From Bacteroidales bacterium UBA1733 (GTDB lineage Bacteria > Bacteroidota > Bacteroidia > Bacteroidales > UBA3663): DNA of 14,062 bases. The stretch covers positions 1-14,062 of the forward strand of contig DCIF01000018.1 of NCBI GenBank assembly GCA_002315795.1. The letters are read 5' to 3'. Below the pieces are notes generated by a model. The model saw only the letters and a list, made by a program, of their open reading frames with translations. It was not told the origin of the DNA and did not search any database. Below are positions 13,146-14,062 of the stretch, in pieces (positions within the stretch are counted from its first letter, which is position 1; each line of letters begins with the position of its first letter). Made by a program: the position numbers and the translations under genes.

Positions 13146-14062
13146 ATGAATTCAGTAGCACTTATGAACAAGGCTGCGAATAACATTCGTATCCTTGCTG
13201 CCGCTGCAGTCGAGAAGGCTAAGAGCGGACATCCAGGTGGCGCCATGGGTGGCGCAGATTTCATTAATGTACTCTTCAGCGAGTTCCTTGAGTACGATCC
13301 AAAGAACATGAATTACGAAGGCCGTGACCGTTTCTTCCTTGATCCAGGTCATATGGCTCCTATGCTCTATGCACAGCTTTGCCTTGCCGGCAAGTTTACA
13401 ACCGATGAGCTTCAGACCCTCCGTCAGTGGGGTTCTGCAGTAACTGGTCACCCAGAGCTCGAGGTTAAGCGTGGCATTGAGAATACCTCTGGTCCTCTCG
13501 GTCAGGGTCATGCTTATGCTGTTGGTGCAGCTATCGCAGCTAAGTTCCTTGCTGCTCGTCTTGGCGAGGAGGTTATGGGTCAGAAGATCTATACTTACAT
13601 CTCTGACGGCGGTATCCAGGAGGAGGTTAGCCAGGGCGCTGGCCGTATCGCTGGTACTCTCGGTTTGGATAACCTCATCATGTTCTACGACTCAAACGAT
13701 ATCCAGCTCTCTACCGAGTGTAAGGTAGTTACCGCTGAGGATACCGCTATGAAGTATCGTGCATGGGGCTGGAACGTCCTCGAGATCAACGGTAACGACG
13801 TTGAGCAGATCCGTGGCGCACTCAGCATTGCTAAGGCAACTGTTGGCAAGCCAACCCTCATCATCGGTAAGTGTATCATGGGCAAGGGCGCTTTGAAGGC
13901 TGACGGTTCTTCATACGAGCGTAACTGCAAGACTCACGGTGCTCCTCTCGGTGGCGATGCATTCGTTAATACTATCAAGAACCTTGGTGGCGATCCTGAA
14001 GATCCATTCCAGATCTTCCCAGAGGTTAAGAAGCTCTATACACAGCGTCGTGCTGAGCTCCG
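13146..14062 (+). CDS. tkt: Transketolase, N-terminal part, truncated by the window edge
   Basis: Thiamine-diphosphate enzyme of the non-oxidative pentose phosphate pathway that moves two-carbon units between sugar phosphates. The first 305 residues are visible and the frame is open to the right edge. SGHPGGAMG (27-35) holds a substrate-contacting His; DPGHM (67-71) and GPLGQG (116-121) are conserved. The cofactor motif reads SDGGIQEE (153-160) with YDSNDIQL (181-188), so the usual first Gly of GDG is Ser while the metal-binding Asp and Asn are kept. THGAPLG (263-269) holds the late active-site His. Full-length transketolases are about 660-670 residues; some bacteria split the enzyme into two genes near residue 280-300, but this frame continues past that point. 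ATG at 13146 is chosen, with a second ATG six codons on. Strongly biased codon use suggests high expression. Confidence 0.93.
   Translation, partial: MNSVALMNKAANNIRILAAAAVEKAKSGHPGGAMGGADFINVLFSEFLEYDPKNMNYEGRDRFFLDPGHMAPMLYAQLCLAGKFTTDELQTLRQWGSAVTGHPELEVKRGIENTSGPLGQGHAYAVGAAIAAKFLAARLGEEVMGQKIYTYISDGGIQEEVSQGAGRIAGTLGLDNLIMFYDSNDIQLSTECKVVTAEDTAMKYRAWGWNVLEINGNDVEQIRGALSIAKATVGKPTLIIGKCIMGKGALKADGSSYERNCKTHGAPLGGDAFVNTIKNLGGDPEDPFQIFPEVKKLYTQRRAEL

Noticed and set aside
13146..14062. Split transketolase (separate N-terminal subunit gene)
   Set aside because: The frame is still open at residue 305, beyond where N-terminal subunits of two-gene transketolases usually end; the window edge prevents a firm decision, but a full-length enzyme is more likely.

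Overview
The window reads as chromosomal housekeeping DNA from a Bacteroidales bacterium, most likely a Prevotella/Segatella relative. Three things support this. Seven promoters match the Bacteroidetes pattern (a -7 box TAnnTTTG, often with TTTG about 19-20 bp upstream). No clear Shine-Dalgarno sequences precede the genes. The protein families look Bacteroidales-like, for example a transketolase with SDG at its cofactor site. The genus is inference from overall appearance, not from a search.

Layout: (1) 1-1601 (+) is the C-terminal two-thirds of a UvrD/PcrA helicase, converging on the next block across a perfect 19-bp-stem bidirectional terminator (1660-1705). (2) 5574 down to 1727 (-) holds rpsT (S20), gyrB and tig (trigger factor). 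The only promoter recognised is upstream of rpsT, so the three may share one transcript that ends at the bidirectional terminator. The rpsT leader is about 210 nt, structured, and carries a possible 28-codon ORF. (3) 5888-6637 (+) is recO, fired from a promoter back-to-back with that of rpsT and almost leaderless. (4) 6638-6979 is a 342-bp gap with a promoter, a strong intrinsic terminator, three copies of a decamer and a possible small RNA. (5) 6980-9794 holds two MATE efflux transporters (a DinF-like one on +, a MepA-like one on -) converging with a 44-bp overlap. (6) 10029-12984 (+) is typA/bipA followed 37 bp later by an LptF/LptG-type permease with a TTG start. (7) A terminator at 13031-13068 overlaps the promoter of a transketolase gene that runs off the right edge.

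Functional themes are DNA topology and repair (UvrD/PcrA, GyrB, RecO), translation and folding (S20, TypA, trigger factor), envelope and efflux (LptF/G-like, two MATE pumps) and central carbon metabolism (transketolase). I found no phage, IS, CRISPR, tRNA, rRNA or defence system.

The unusual signals are non-coding: mutually exclusive pairings in the rpsT leader, the promoter-to-terminator unit at about 6757-6903, and 7-bp tandem arrays of three unrelated sequences. One heptamer array, and a separate cluster of GTTATCAAC-type words, sit in-frame inside the first MATE gene, where they encode loop insertions.
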